This document shows positions 45,900 through 55,947 of a stretch of DNA of 64,000 bases, in pieces; position 1 is the stretch's first letter; every line of letters begins with the position of its first letter. The position numbers and the translations under genes were made by a program. Location of the stretch: assembly GCA_001768515.1 (NCBI GenBank), contig MEOA01000003.1, positions 186,001 through 250,000 of the forward strand, read 5' to 3'. Source of the stretch: Bacteroidetes bacterium GWE2_42_24. Lineage in GTDB: Bacteria > Bacteroidota > Bacteroidia > Bacteroidales > TTA-H9. The notes beneath the pieces are model-generated. The model searched no databases. It had not been told where the DNA came from and was given only the letters and a program-made list of their open reading frames with translations.

Positions 45900-46523
45900 A
45901 TGGAATATAACACCACACGAAAGAAACTAATTATCGCTGAATATGGACGTAATCTGCAAAGTCTGGTTGAACAGGTTTGCCAGATGGAAGATCGTGACCA
46001 ACGAAGCCGGGCAGCCAAATCGCTTGTAAGTGTAATGGCTCAGTTGAATCCTTCGCAGCGCGATTACGTTGATTACCGACGTAAGCTGTGGGATCATTTA
46101 TACATTATTTCAGATTTCAAGCTTGATGTTGACGGACCATATGACCCGCCTTCGCCCAATACAGTTCATCCAACACCCCAGCGGTTGTCATATGCAGGCA
46201 ACAAGATCAGGTTTTCGCACTACGGTCGAATTATCGAGAAGATGATAGATGTGGTTTCTGAGTATCCTGAAAATCAAGAAAAAGAGGTGCTGGCCCCGAT
46301 GATTGCCAATTATTTGAAGAAGTCATATCTTACCTGGAATTTGGATTCGGTGACAGATGATGTAATTCTAAAACAGATGAACATCATGTCGAAGGGTCGC
46401 ATTGCGATGGATAACAGCCAGCCCCTATGGGTGGCGAACGACCTGATCGTTGATCCATCGTCTGCTTCTAAAAAGAATCAAAAGAGGAAGAGTATCAAGC
46501 ACAAGAACTTCAGGAGGAAATAA
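45900..46523 (+). CDS. DUF4290 domain protein
   Basis: 207 aa, cytoplasmic, no signal. The start MEYNTTRKKLIIAEYGRN and the middle HYGRIIEKMIDV are the features of DUF4290, a Bacteroidota-specific family usually found directly before murA, as here. The tail (about 185-207) is very basic (KKNQKRKSIKHKNFRRK), which may bind nucleic acid. Function unknown. murA starts 16 bases after the stop. Confidence 0.85.
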   Translation: MEYNTTRKKLIIAEYGRNLQSLVEQVCQMEDRDQRSRAAKSLVSVMAQLNPSQRDYVDYRRKLWDHLYIISDFKLDVDGPYDPPSPNTVHPTPQRLSYAGNKIRFSHYGRIIEKMIDVVSEYPENQEKEVLAPMIANYLKKSYLTWNLDSVTDDVILKQMNIMSKGRIAMDNSQPLWVANDLIVDPSSASKKNQKRKSIKHKNFRRK

Positions 46524-46539
46524 TCAATATCAGCTGGTC

Positions 46540-47844
46540 ATGGCTTCATTCAGAATTGAGGGAGGTAGAACGCTTGGGGGAGAAATAACTCCACAGGGTG
46601 CCAAAAATGAGGCGCTACAGGTTTTGTGCGCAACTGCCCTGACAGCAGGGGAGGTGACGATGCACAATGTCCCTGATATCAGGGATGTTAATCTTCTGAT
46701 TGAGGCATTGCAATTTATCGGTGTTGAGGTCGTCAAGTTAGGCGGCGGCTCTTGGAAGTTTTCAGCAGCCAACCTTAAGCCTGAATTGATGCTTACCGAA
46801 GGATTCAGGAAGAAAGCAACTGCGATTCGCGGCTCTGTAATGCTTGTTGGTCCGATGCTTGCACGCTATGGCATAAGTTATATGACCCGGCCGGGTGGTG
46901 ATAAAATAGGCCGCCGTCGTCTGGATACGCATGTTGTTGGACTGCAAAGTTTAGGGGCTCAATTTTCAACTTGCTCCGATTCCGGGGTGTATTGTGTGAC
47001 AGCTTCTGATCTCAGAGGGGCTTATATGTTGCTTGATGAAGCTTCTGTAACCGGGACTGCTAATATTGTCATGGCGGCAGTTATGGCGAATGGGACCACG
47101 ACCATTTTTAATGCTGCCTGTGAGCCTTATGTGACCCAGCTTTGCCGCATGCTAAACAAAATGGGAGCCCATATCAGCGGTGTAGGCTCAAATCTGCTTA
47201 CCATCGAAGGAGTAAATGAAATGCATGGTTGTAGCCATACACTTCTTCCCGACATGATTGAGGTAGGAAGTTTCATCGGCATGGCTGCCATGACCAAATC
47301 TGCCATTACGATTCGAAATACCGGTTATGATGATTTAGGAATAATACCGGAGGTCTTCCGCAGGCTGGGAATAATTGTTCAGCGGCAAGGAGATGATATT
47401 TTTATCCCGACACTTGATCATTATGAAGTAGAATCCTTTATGGATGGAGGTATCATGACCATCAGTGATGCTCCATGGCCGGGTTTTACTCCCGATCTTA
47501 TCAGCATTGCGCTTGTTACAGCGGTGCAGGCCCGGGGAAGTGTACTGATTCACCAAAAGATGTTCGAAAGCCGGTTGTTTTTTACTGATAAACTGATTGA
47601 CATGGGTGCCAAGATTATCCTTTGCGACCCTCACCGGGCAACTGTAATTGGCCACGATCATGAGCACCGGCTCAGGGGAATCAGGATGAGTTCGCCCGAC
47701 ATCAGGGCGGGTGTTGCGTTGCTGATTGCTGCGCTATCGGCCGATGGGGTAAGTATCATCGACAATATCGAACAAATAGACCGTGGTTATCAGAATATAG
47801 ATGGCCGGTTGAATGCCCTTGGTGCCTGCATTGAGCGAATATAA
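46540..47844 (+). CDS. murA: UDP-N-acetylglucosamine 1-carboxyvinyltransferase with Asp at the fosfomycin-target position
   Basis: 434 aa from the ATG at 46540; the frame is open further upstream but overlaps the DUF4290 gene. The start SFRIEGGRTLGGEITPQGAKNEAL is the MurA signature with the catalytic Lys-Asn. First committed step of peptidoglycan synthesis: enolpyruvyl transfer from PEP to UDP-GlcNAc. The active-site loop reads RPGGDKIGRRRLDTH: Asp121 (codon 46900-46902) replaces the usual Cys115 of E. coli. Asp at this place keeps activity but prevents alkylation by fosfomycin in known enzymes. Confidence 0.95.
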   Translation: MASFRIEGGRTLGGEITPQGAKNEALQVLCATALTAGEVTMHNVPDIRDVNLLIEALQFIGVEVVKLGGGSWKFSAANLKPELMLTEGFRKKATAIRGSVMLVGPMLARYGISYMTRPGGDKIGRRRLDTHVVGLQSLGAQFSTCSDSGVYCVTASDLRGAYMLLDEASVTGTANIVMAAVMANGTTTIFNAACEPYVTQLCRMLNKMGAHISGVGSNLLTIEGVNEMHGCSHTLLPDMIEVGSFIGMAAMTKSAITIRNTGYDDLGIIPEVFRRLGIIVQRQGDDIFIPTLDHYEVESFMDGGIMTISDAPWPGFTPDLISIALVTAVQARGSVLIHQKMFESRLFFTDKLIDMGAKIILCDPHRATVIGHDHEHRLRGIRMSSPDIRAGVALLIAALSADGVSIIDNIEQIDRGYQNIDGRLNALGACIERI

Positions 47845-48018
47845 TGAATATTGTCGTGGATTGCCAGATTGGTCTTCTCTGATTACAGCAATGTGACAAA
47901 TTGTCGGGATTCGGTCCGTGGCAAAGTTTTTGAAGCCCGCGCCGGACGGACAGTTCTGGTGTAATGTACCCGGCCTCTGCCTTAAGAAGGTCGGTTTTAT
48001 ATAGTAAAAATTTAATAT

Positions 48019-48699
48019 ATGGCTGACGATAAAATAAATGATCCTCTGGAAGTAGCTTCCGATTTACCTGACAACACTGAATCTGTTGAGAATTCTGCTC
48101 CAACTGAGCAAGAACCACATTCTCTTAAGAAGAAAAAAGGTTTTTTCAGTCGTTCAACTAAGGGAGATGTAAAGAAGGATGCATCAACAGTTGAGGCAGG
48201 TGAGGAAATTGCCGAAAATGAGGAGAAGGCTCCTGTTGTGCAGATCGATCCTGTAGTAGAATTAGAACAAAAACTGGCCGATGCGAACGATAAGTTTTTG
48301 CGCCTGTTTTCCGATTTTGATAATTTCAGGAAACGAACTGCCCGTGAGAAGATCGAAGCGTCAAAGGCAGCTTCATCCGACCTGCTTGCTCAACTTTTGC
48401 CTATTGTTGATGATTTTGAACGAGCATTGCGTTCAATGGAGCCTGTTGATGAAACTATAGCTCCATTAAGACAGGGAGTGGAATTGATTTACAATAAATT
48501 CTGGTCAATTATTGAACGACAGGGTGTAAAGGCCATCGAAGCCATTGGAATGGAGTTTACTACCGATTTTCATGAAGCATTAACAAGCATCCCTGTGACC
48601 GATGAATCTCAGAAAGGAAAAGTAGTCGATCAGGTTGAAAAAGGCTATATGTTGGGAGATAAAGTGATTCGGTTCGCCAAAGTGATTGTGGGCGCTTAA
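48019..48699 (+). CDS. grpE: GrpE nucleotide exchange factor
   Basis: 226 aa. Low-complexity acidic N-terminus (1-75), a long helix (about 80-130, LADANDKFLRLFSDFDNFRKRTAREK) and the beta-wing end GYMLGDKVIRFAKVIV, all typical of GrpE. It releases ADP from DnaK. dnaJ follows after 36 bases, forming a grpE-dnaJ unit; dnaK is not in the window. I see no CIRCE element in the 174-base gap after murA. Confidence 0.95.
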   Translation: MADDKINDPLEVASDLPDNTESVENSAPTEQEPHSLKKKKGFFSRSTKGDVKKDASTVEAGEEIAENEEKAPVVQIDPVVELEQKLADANDKFLRLFSDFDNFRKRTAREKIEASKAASSDLLAQLLPIVDDFERALRSMEPVDETIAPLRQGVELIYNKFWSIIERQGVKAIEAIGMEFTTDFHEALTSIPVTDESQKGKVVDQVEKGYMLGDKVIRFAKVIVGA

Positions 48700-48735
48700 T
48701 CCAGATATTTAAGATAGTTTTAAAGGGAAATCCTA

Positions 48736-49890
48736 ATGACAAAACGCGATTATTACGAAATACTTGAGGTGCAACGCAATGCAACGGAAGCTGAAATTAA
48801 GAAGGCTTACCGACAGATGGCAATAAAGTTTCATCCGGATAAAAACCCCAACAATAAGGAAGCTGAGGATAAATTCAAGGAAGCTGCCGAAGCCTACGAG
48901 GTGCTTTCAAATCCTGAGAAGCGAAGCAGATATGATCAGTTTGGTCATTCAGGGCTTGGCAATCAGGGGGGCTTTAATGGAGCAGGGATGTCAATGGATG
49001 ACATCTTTAGCAATTTCGGAGATATTTTCGGGAGTGCCTTTGGCGGAGCTTTCGGAGGTTTTGGTGGCAGTGGCAGAGGAGAACAACGTCGCCGGGTAAA
49101 CCGGGGGACTAACCTCAGGGTTAAAGTGTCGCTTACACTGGAAGACATAGCCAAAGGCGTTCATAAGAAACTGAAAATTTCAAAATATGTATCCTGCCAG
49201 ACATGTAGTGGTACGGGTGCACGCGACGGTTCTTATACAACTTGCGGCACCTGCCGGGGAACTGGTCAGGTTACCAGAGTAACCAATACTTTTCTCGGTC
49301 AGATGCAGACATCCTCAACATGTCCTCATTGTGGTGGTGAAGGAAGAACCATTAACGACAAGTGTACGACCTGTCATGGCGATGGTATCGTAAAAGGTGA
49401 GGAGGTAGTTGAAGTTGATATTCCTGCCGGCGTAACTGAAGGTATGTCATTAAATATGAGTGGTAAAGGAAATGCAGCTGCACGTGGCGGTATCCCTGGC
49501 GATCTTCATATCCTGATTGAAGAACAAACGCATCCTCAACTTCAACGCGACGGAACCAACCTTCTTTATGAGCATTACATTAGTTTTCCTGAAGCGGCCA
49601 TGGGAACGTCGATTGATATCCCGACTCTTGAAGGCAAGGCAAGGGTTAAGCTTGAGCCGGGGACACAGGGAGGAAAAGTGTTAAGGTTAAGGGGGAAAGG
49701 GCTGCCTGAAGTGAACTCATACGCCAGAGGTGATTTATTGGTCAATGTTAATGTTTGGACCCCCCAAAGCCTAAGCCGTGATGAGAAACAGATGCTTGAA
49801 AAATTAGCGGAGAGTCAGAACTTTGTACCCAACCCTTCCAAACGTGATAAGACATTCTTTGATCGCATGAAGGAATATTTTCAAGCGTAA
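48736..49890 (+). CDS. dnaJ: Chaperone DnaJ
   Basis: 384 aa, full length. J-domain 1-70 with His33-Pro34-Asp35; Gly/Phe-rich linker about 75-120; four zinc repeats [32 protein letters not shown] between about 155 and 220; C-terminal substrate-binding domains to the end. It stimulates DnaK ATPase and delivers clients. Cotranscribed with grpE; the ABC transporter genes follow after 20 bases. Confidence 0.97.
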   Translation: MTKRDYYEILEVQRNATEAEIKKAYRQMAIKFHPDKNPNNKEAEDKFKEAAEAYEVLSNPEKRSRYDQFGHSGLGNQGGFNGAGMSMDDIFSNFGDIFGSAFGGAFGGFGGSGRGEQRRRVNRGTNLRVKVSLTLEDIAKGVHKKLKISKYVSCQTCSGTGARDGSYTTCGTCRGTGQVTRVTNTFLGQMQTSSTCPHCGGEGRTINDKCTTCHGDGIVKGEEVVEVDIPAGVTEGMSLNMSGKGNAAARGGIPGDLHILIEEQTHPQLQRDGTNLLYEHYISFPEAAMGTSIDIPTLEGKARVKLEPGTQGGKVLRLRGKGLPEVNSYARGDLLVNVNVWTPQSLSRDEKQMLEKLAESQNFVPNPSKRDKTFFDRMKEYFQA

Positions 49891-49910
49891 AATAATAAAC
49901 AAGGTCAACA

Positions 49911-50840
49911 TTGGAACCACTTCTCAGGGCTGATCAGGTTGTTAAGCGTTATGCGGGCCATACGGCTCTTGATCATGTAAGTATCAGTGTACCGGAAGGC
50001 AAAATATTTGGGCTTCTTGGTCCGAACGGTGCCGGTAAAACAACTCTGATTCGCATTTTAAACCAGATCACCGGCCCCGATGAAGGGTTTGTTTGGTTTG
50101 GGGATGAATTACTGGGACAGCAACACATTGGTCAGATCGGCTACCTTCCGGAAGAGCGTGGATTGTACCGGAAAATGAAAGCCGGTGAACAGGCCTTATA
50201 TCTGGCCATGCTCAAGGGTATTCCAAAAGAAGAAGCTACTCGACGGCTTAAGTTGTGGTTTAAACGATTTGATATAGAATCATGGTGGAATAAGAAGGCT
50301 GAAGAGCTTTCAAAAGGGATGCAACAGAAATTGCAGTTTATTATAACAGTGGTGCACCAGCCACGACTTTTGATCTTTGATGAGCCTTTCAGTGGTTTTG
50401 ATCCGATTAATGCAAATCTCATGAAGGATGAGATGCTAAGACTTAGAAACGAGGGAGCCACCATTGTGCTTTCAACCCATAACATGAATTCAGTCGAAGA
50501 ACTCTGCGACAACATTGCTTTGATCAACAGGTCAAAAAAGGTGTTGGATGGTTCGGTTAATCAGATCAGGCAACAATTCAGCAAGAAAATGTTTGAGGTT
50601 GAAGTTGAAGGAAGTTTTTCTGTTTCTGATGAAGTTATGGCTGAAATGGGTTTTGAACTGATTCGGAAAGCAGACCTTCATAACCGGTTACAATTGGTGT
50701 TTAGTGTCAGCTCAGGAGCAGGAACAGCCGATGTGCTTCACCGGCTGGCAGATCAGCTACCGGTACTTGCGTTTAAAGAGGTGCTCCCTTCGATGGAAGA
50801 GATCTTTATTGAAGCAGTTAATCATCACCAACCCCTTTAA
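49911..50840 (+). CDS. ABC-2 type transporter ATPase (NatA-like)
   Basis: 309 aa, starting at TTG; no ATG lies close and the ABC fold begins at once (LLRADQVVKRYAGHTAL). Walker A GPNGAGKT at 37-44, signature LSKGMQQKLQF, Walker B LLIFDEPFSG and H-loop STHNM are present. A C-terminal DUF4162-like part (about 220-309) is typical of the NatA/drug-export group. The permease gene start overlaps its stop by one base (TAATG), so translation is coupled. Exported substrate unknown. Confidence 0.9.
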   Translation: MEPLLRADQVVKRYAGHTALDHVSISVPEGKIFGLLGPNGAGKTTLIRILNQITGPDEGFVWFGDELLGQQHIGQIGYLPEERGLYRKMKAGEQALYLAMLKGIPKEEATRRLKLWFKRFDIESWWNKKAEELSKGMQQKLQFIITVVHQPRLLIFDEPFSGFDPINANLMKDEMLRLRNEGATIVLSTHNMNSVEELCDNIALINRSKKVLDGSVNQIRQQFSKKMFEVEVEGSFSVSDEVMAEMGFELIRKADLHNRLQLVFSVSSGAGTADVLHRLADQLPVLAFKEVLPSMEEIFIEAVNHHQPL

Positions 50841-52192
50841 TGCACTGGCACATGTCGAAAACAGGCATCATCATCAGACGGGAATACCTAACCAGAGTAA
50901 AGAAAAAATCGTTTTTCATTATGACCATCATTGGTCCTCTGTTGATGGCTGCTCTCTGGATTGTGCCCTTTTTTATTGCAACCCTAACGGAGAAGCAGCG
51001 TGATATTGAGATTTATGATCAATCTGGGGTTTTCAGAGAGTGTTTTCGGACCAATGGTAAGTTCAATTATATTTTTATTGAGGGAAGCCTTGATTCCCTT
51101 AAACGGCAATTTCTGCGGTCAGGTCATTATGCGATGGTGTACATTCCAAGAACAGAATTGTCGGTACCGCAGTCGGCCTATATATACAGTTCAAAGCAAC
51201 CTGGTCTGAATGTGAAATCAGAGATTCGTGACCTGATGAAAAAAGAGGTTGAAGCCCTTAAGCTTATTGCTAAAGGTATTGACCCTGAGGTTTTGGAGGC
51301 AATTAAAACCAATATTAATGTTGGAACCATAATTCTCGATGAAAACGGATTTGAGAAGAAGGGGTCTGCTGAAGTGACAACTGCCCTGGGTCTTGTAGCT
51401 GGAATAGTGATTTATTTCATGCTGTTTATGTTTGGCGGTCAGGTGATGCGTAGCGTGATCGAAGAAAAAACAAGTCGGATCGTGGAGGTGATTGTTTCTT
51501 CAGTTAAACCGGTGCAGCTTATGTTAGGCAAGATGATAGGCGTAGGTTTGGTCGGTCTGACCCAATTCCTTTTGTGGGTTCTTCTTACCTTTGGACTGGT
51601 TACGGGGTTTCAACTCATCTATGGCCATAAGCTGGCAAACGGCAGTGCATCTGCCACCCAGACGATTGTTCAGGCCCCTGCCCAGGGAGCGGTTCCAGCG
51701 ATGAATGGTGTAGCCAACTTTGGTAATGACAATCAGATGTTACAGATTCTTGAAGATGTACGAGGTATCGATTTTGGTACCATGCTGATTTGTTTTCTTC
51801 TCTATTTTGTTGGTGGGTATTTGCTTTATGCATCATTGTTTGCGGCCATGGGGTCTGCGGTCGAGAATGAGCAGGATTCTCAGCAGTTTATTCTGCCAGT
51901 TACACTACCATTGGTAATAGCACTGTTTAGCGTGGGGTACATCCTGAATTATCCGGATGGATCGCTTTCAGTCTGGTTATCGATGATCCCATTAACAAGT
52001 CCTGTGGTTATGATGATACGGATTGCCTTTGGAGTACATTGGACACAAGTGGCTCTCTCTGTGGTCATTCTCTACTTGTCTTTGGCATTAACGACATGGC
52101 TTGGTGCCAGGATTTATCGTACAGGTATATTAATGTATGGTAAAAAAGTGACCTGGCGTGAATTGTGGAAATGGCTAAGATACAAGTCGTGA
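50840..52192 (+). CDS. ABC-2 type transporter permease (NatB-like)
   Basis: 450 aa. One N-terminal membrane segment (about 24-46), a large outside domain (about 47-180), then five or six C-terminal segments. The stretch GGQVMRSVIEEKTSRIVEVIVSSVKPVQLMLGKMIGV is the ABC-2 permease hallmark. An insert rich in Ala/Gln (about 270-295) sits between membrane segments. A later ATG four codons in is also possible. Works with the ATPase encoded just before. Confidence 0.9.
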   Translation: MHWHMSKTGIIIRREYLTRVKKKSFFIMTIIGPLLMAALWIVPFFIATLTEKQRDIEIYDQSGVFRECFRTNGKFNYIFIEGSLDSLKRQFLRSGHYAMVYIPRTELSVPQSAYIYSSKQPGLNVKSEIRDLMKKEVEALKLIAKGIDPEVLEAIKTNINVGTIILDENGFEKKGSAEVTTALGLVAGIVIYFMLFMFGGQVMRSVIEEKTSRIVEVIVSSVKPVQLMLGKMIGVGLVGLTQFLLWVLLTFGLVTGFQLIYGHKLANGSASATQTIVQAPAQGAVPAMNGVANFGNDNQMLQILEDVRGIDFGTMLICFLLYFVGGYLLYASLFAAMGSAVENEQDSQQFILPVTLPLVIALFSVGYILNYPDGSLSVWLSMIPLTSPVVMMIRIAFGVHWTQVALSVVILYLSLALTTWLGARIYRTGILMYGKKVTWRELWKWLRYKS

Positions 52193-52277
52193 CAGTTCTT
52201 TTAACGTGTCGCTGTTCTGAGTATCGGCCATATATTGAATAAATATTGACAAAGCTTTGGTTTATAACAAGGGAAAA

Positions 52278-52308
52278 TTGTTAGTTTTTAAATTAAATCC
52301 TAAATTTG
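52278..52308 (+). promoter_or_regulatory. Complete promoter of secDF
   Basis: TTG (52278-52280) and TAAATTTG (52301-52308) are separated by exactly 20 bp, giving a leader of about 35 bases. Confidence 0.65.
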
Positions 52309-52349
52309 CAACCTTGAAAATTTTTAACTATTTTAAAATCTGAGAACCC

Positions 52350-55300
52350 ATGCAAAACAAGGGAGTGATTAAATTCTTTGCGATCCTCTTTGCCCTGGTC
52401 TGCCTCTTCCAGTTGTCGTTTACCTATTTTTCGGCCAGAGTAGAGCGGAAGGCAAAGGAATATGCGCTAAGTGCTGATGCTAAACAATTGGCTGTAAAAA
52501 TGGCTCAGGGAGATCAACTTCGTGAGGTGCTTATGTTCGATTCGATATCGAAAGCCCGCGAAAGGTTTTTCCTCGATTCCATTTCCGGCGAGCCTGTTTA
52601 TAATATTTTAGTCAGAAAGTACACCTATAAGGATGTAAAAGAGCGCGAGTTAAACCTTGGTCTTGACCTTAAAGGGGGTATGAATGTCATTATGGAGGTT
52701 TCTGTAATTGACATTATAAAAGCCTTATCGGGGCACAATCCTGACTCCACCTTTAATAAAGCTCTTGTTCTTGCTCAGGAGAAACAGAAAAGCTCTAATG
52801 CTAATTATGTAACCCTGTTTGCAGAGTCATTTAAGGAACTGGATCCTAATGCCAGCCTTGCCGCCATATTTAGTACCGTTGAGTTGAAAGACCGGATTAA
52901 GTATAATTCAACCAACGATGAAGTAATTTCTGTTATCAGGGAAGAAACAAATGGCGCTATCGACCGTACGTTCAATATTCTGAGTACCCGTATTAACCGT
53001 TTTGGTGTTGCACAGCCCAACATTCAGCGGTTACAGACTGCCGGCCGGATTCTGATTGAACTTCCCGGTATCAAGGAGCCCGAACGTGTAAGGAAGCTAC
53101 TGCAAGGTTCTGCAAAGCTTGAGTTTTGGGAAACATACGAATTCACTGAGATCTACCAGTATTTTACCGATGCAAATACAAGATTACGGGAGTATGAAAA
53201 ACAGATGGAATCTGGCCTTGCCTCCGGTAATGATACTGTTGGCATAGTCTCAGCAGGTGATTCCGCCATTGCTAAGGTAAATAGCGATACTGCTGTCGCA
53301 TCAGCCGATACTTCACTTCTGGCCAAATTGGGTGATTCCAGTGCTGTTGAAAATGATCAGAGCAAATTGGCTAATTACAAACGCGAGAATCCCTTATATG
53401 CATATCTTAACCTTGCCTTCTATCAGAACGAGCAGCAGGCTTTTGTGCCATACAAGAGTGCCCGCGTTGGTTCTTCCTTTATCAAGGATACCGCACGTGT
53501 TAATGGTATGTTGAAAAAGGTTAAAAGCATCTTCCCTCCTTCATTGAGACTTTACTGGACGGTTAAACCCGATCCTTCACGCAAGGATATTTTGGATCTT
53601 GTTGCCATCAAGGTTAAATCGCGCGACGGAAAAGCTCCGCTCGGTGGCGATGTCATTGTTGAGGCACGTCAGGATGTGAGCCCTACAAATGGAGGAGTTG
53701 AAGTTTCAATGGCTATGAACTCAGAAGGTGCCCGTATCTGGAAAAACCTTACTGCCGATAACATAGGCCGTCAGATTGCCATCGTGCTTGATAATTATGT
53801 TTATTCTTACCCTAATGTTAATCAGGAGATTGAAGGCGGTCGCAGTTCGATCAGCGGAGGTGGAATGACAATTGAAGAAGCACAGGACCTTGCCAATATT
53901 CTGAAGGCCGGAAAACTTCCTGCTCCTGCCCACATTGTTCAGGAGGCTGTAGTCGGACCTTCACTTGGTAAAGAAGCCATTGATGCAGGTATGAACTCAT
54001 TCATTCTCGCCTTTGTTCTTGTACTGATTTATATGGTACTTTACTATAATAAAGCTGGTTTTATTGCTGACTCAGCTTTGTTGATCAATATGTTCTTCCT
54101 GTTTGGTGTGCTGGCCTCTTTTGGAGCAACACTTACCCTGCCGGGTATTGCAGGTATCGTCCTGACCATGGGTATGGCCGTCGATGCGAACGTTATTATT
54201 TATGAACGTATAATCGAAGAAATCAGAGCGGGTAAAGGACTTCGGTTAGCGGTTGACGATGGTTATAAGCATGCTTACTCGGCTATTATTGACGGTAATG
54301 CCACAACATTGCTGACAGCTATTATCCTCTTTGTCTTTGGTAGTGGTCCTATTCAGGGTTTTGCCACCACCTTGATCATAGGTCTGATAACTTCCATGTT
54401 CACCGCTATTCTTGTTTCCAGATTGGTTTTCGTTTGGTATCTCGATCGCAATAAGAAGATATCTTTCGACAATAAGTTTACCCGCGGGTTCCTCTCTAAT
54501 ACAAAGTTTGATTTCATCGGTCTTAGAAATAAGGCTTATATCTTCTCAATTGCTTTGTTGGTGATCGCCATTGGCTCACTTGCCATCAAGGGTCTGAATT
54601 ACGGTGTTGATTTCACCGGAGGTCGTACTTATATCGTGCGTTTTGATCAGGATATGAAAGTCGATAATGTGCGCAAGGTTTTGGCAGATGAATTTGGCGA
54701 ATCTCCGGAAGTGAAGACTTTTGGCCCTGATAATCAGGTGAAAATTACTACCAAGTATATGGTTAATAGTGATAATTCCGCGACCGACAGCCTGATAGCC
54801 ACTAAATTGTATAAAGCACTTGGACCTCTCTATAAGAACAAGATTAGTTCTGGTGAATTCACTTCAACATCGGGTTCGGAAACGGCTGGTATTGGAATTT
54901 TGAACTCTCAGAAGGTTGGCCCAACCATCGCTTATGATATAAAGCGGAATGCAATTCTGGCCGTCATTTTTTCACTGATTGGTATTTTTTCATACATCGC
55001 AATCCGTTTCAAAAAATGGCAATATGGCTTAGGTGGTGTTGTCAGCTTGTTCCATGATACTATCATCATTCTTGGTCTGTTTAGTTTGTTCCATAGTGTT
55101 TTGCCTTTCAATATGGAAGTTGGACAGGATTTCATAGCTGCAATTCTTACCATTATTGGTTACTCCATTAATGACACTGTGATTATTTTTGACCGAATCA
55201 GGGAATACACAACGCTTCACCCTAAGCGCGATCTGCAGGAAAATATGAACGGTGCTATCAATAACACATTGGCCCGTACAATGAATACTGCCGGTACAAC

Positions 55301-55484
55301 CATGGTTGTGTTGATTGTAATCTTCATATTTGGCGGTGAAACGATCCGCGGATTTACGTTCGCTCTGACCATGGGTGTTCTGTTTGGGACCTATTCTTCA
55401 GTGTTCAATGCAAGTCCCATTGCTTTCGATCTGATCAAATGGCAACAGAAGAAGGCTGCTGCAAAGGCAGCATTGGGCAGATAA
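52350..55484 (+). CDS. secDF: Fused protein translocase subunit SecDF
   Basis: 1044 aa. SecD half about 1-640: TM1 about 8-28, LGLDLKGGMNVIMEV (the D1 motif), a large periplasmic P1 domain with a low-complexity insert at about 290-345, then TM segments with GMAVDANVIIYERIIEE. SecF half about 700-1044: LNYGVDFTGGRTYIVRF and GYSINDTVIIFDRIRE. The fusion is normal in Bacteroidota. It uses the proton gradient to pull exported proteins through SecYEG. Own promoter and strong terminator. Confidence 0.97.
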   Translation: MQNKGVIKFFAILFALVCLFQLSFTYFSARVERKAKEYALSADAKQLAVKMAQGDQLREVLMFDSISKARERFFLDSISGEPVYNILVRKYTYKDVKERELNLGLDLKGGMNVIMEVSVIDIIKALSGHNPDSTFNKALVLAQEKQKSSNANYVTLFAESFKELDPNASLAAIFSTVELKDRIKYNSTNDEVISVIREETNGAIDRTFNILSTRINRFGVAQPNIQRLQTAGRILIELPGIKEPERVRKLLQGSAKLEFWETYEFTEIYQYFTDANTRLREYEKQMESGLASGNDTVGIVSAGDSAIAKVNSDTAVASADTSLLAKLGDSSAVENDQSKLANYKRENPLYAYLNLAFYQNEQQAFVPYKSARVGSSFIKDTARVNGMLKKVKSIFPPSLRLYWTVKPDPSRKDILDLVAIKVKSRDGKAPLGGDVIVEARQDVSPTNGGVEVSMAMNSEGARIWKNLTADNIGRQIAIVLDNYVYSYPNVNQEIEGGRSSISGGGMTIEEAQDLANILKAGKLPAPAHIVQEAVVGPSLGKEAIDAGMNSFILAFVLVLIYMVLYYNKAGFIADSALLINMFFLFGVLASFGATLTLPGIAGIVLTMGMAVDANVIIYERIIEEIRAGKGLRLAVDDGYKHAYSAIIDGNATTLLTAIILFVFGSGPIQGFATTLIIGLITSMFTAILVSRLVFVWYLDRNKKISFDNKFTRGFLSNTKFDFIGLRNKAYIFSIALLVIAIGSLAIKGLNYGVDFTGGRTYIVRFDQDMKVDNVRKVLADEFGESPEVKTFGPDNQVKITTKYMVNSDNSATDSLIATKLYKALGPLYKNKISSGEFTSTSGSETAGIGILNSQKVGPTIAYDIKRNAILAVIFSLIGIFSYIAIRFKKWQYGLGGVVSLFHDTIIILGLFSLFHSVLPFNMEVGQDFIAAILTIIGYSINDTVIIFDRIREYTTLHPKRDLQENMNGAINNTLARTMNTAGTTMVVLIVIFIFGGETIRGFTFALTMGVLFGTYSSVFNASPIAFDLIKWQQKKAAAKAALGR

Positions 55485-55508
55485 ATGCTCTTACAGATTA
55501 TAAAATTG

Positions 55509-55541
55509 AGAAAAGTCCCGGCATTGCATCGGGACTTTTCT
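55509..55541 (+). terminator. Terminator of secDF
   Basis: AAAAGTCCCG (55511-55520) and CGGGACTTTT (55530-55539) form a perfect 10-bp stem with a nine-base loop, followed by more T. Confidence 0.85.
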
Positions 55542-55549
55542 TATTTTTG
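55542..55549 (+). promoter_or_regulatory. -7 promoter motif of the tatA-ompA unit
   Basis: TATTTTTG matches the consensus and lies directly after the secDF terminator, 14 bases before the ATG at 55564. The possible -33 TTG (55524-55526) is in the terminator loop, 15 bp away. Confidence 0.4.
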
Positions 55550-55563
55550 CTCTACACATACTG

Positions 55564-55947
55564 ATGTCCATGCACTATATATTTTTAATATTTGATTTAA
55601 GTGGAGGAGAATTATTTCTGATAGTACTGGCTATCATCATCCTTTTTGGTCCCAAACAAATACCTGTGATTGCCAGGTCAATAGGAAAAGTAATGCATGA
55701 AATCAGAACGGCTTCAAACCAAATCAAACAGGAAGTAATGGCCGAAGCCAGAAATATTGAAGAAGCTGTTCAGCCGTCAGTTGCACCAAAAAAACCGGTG
55801 GGAAATAATAATCCGGTTGATAAAGAGTTACAAAATGAGGAATTGGGTAGTACTTCAGACATTGATACCCGGAAATCTGAAGTGCTTTCAAATCATAACC
55901 TGCCCGGGGATCAACCCGGAACTTCATCTGCGAAAACGGAATTATGA
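55564..55947 (+). CDS. tatA: Twin-arginine translocase subunit TatA/TatE
   Basis: 127 aa. A short N-terminal membrane helix (about 13-29, GGELFLIVLAIIILFGPKQIP with the family Phe-Gly hinge), an amphipathic helix (about 35-60) and a polar, disordered tail longer than in E. coli TatA. It forms the Tat pore for folded proteins with TatC, which is not here. Its stop overlaps the next ATG (ATGA), so the PorE-like protein is translationally coupled. Confidence 0.9.
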   Translation: MSMHYIFLIFDLSGGELFLIVLAIIILFGPKQIPVIARSIGKVMHEIRTASNQIKQEVMAEARNIEEAVQPSVAPKKPVGNNNPVDKELQNEELGSTSDIDTRKSEVLSNHNLPGDQPGTSSAKTEL

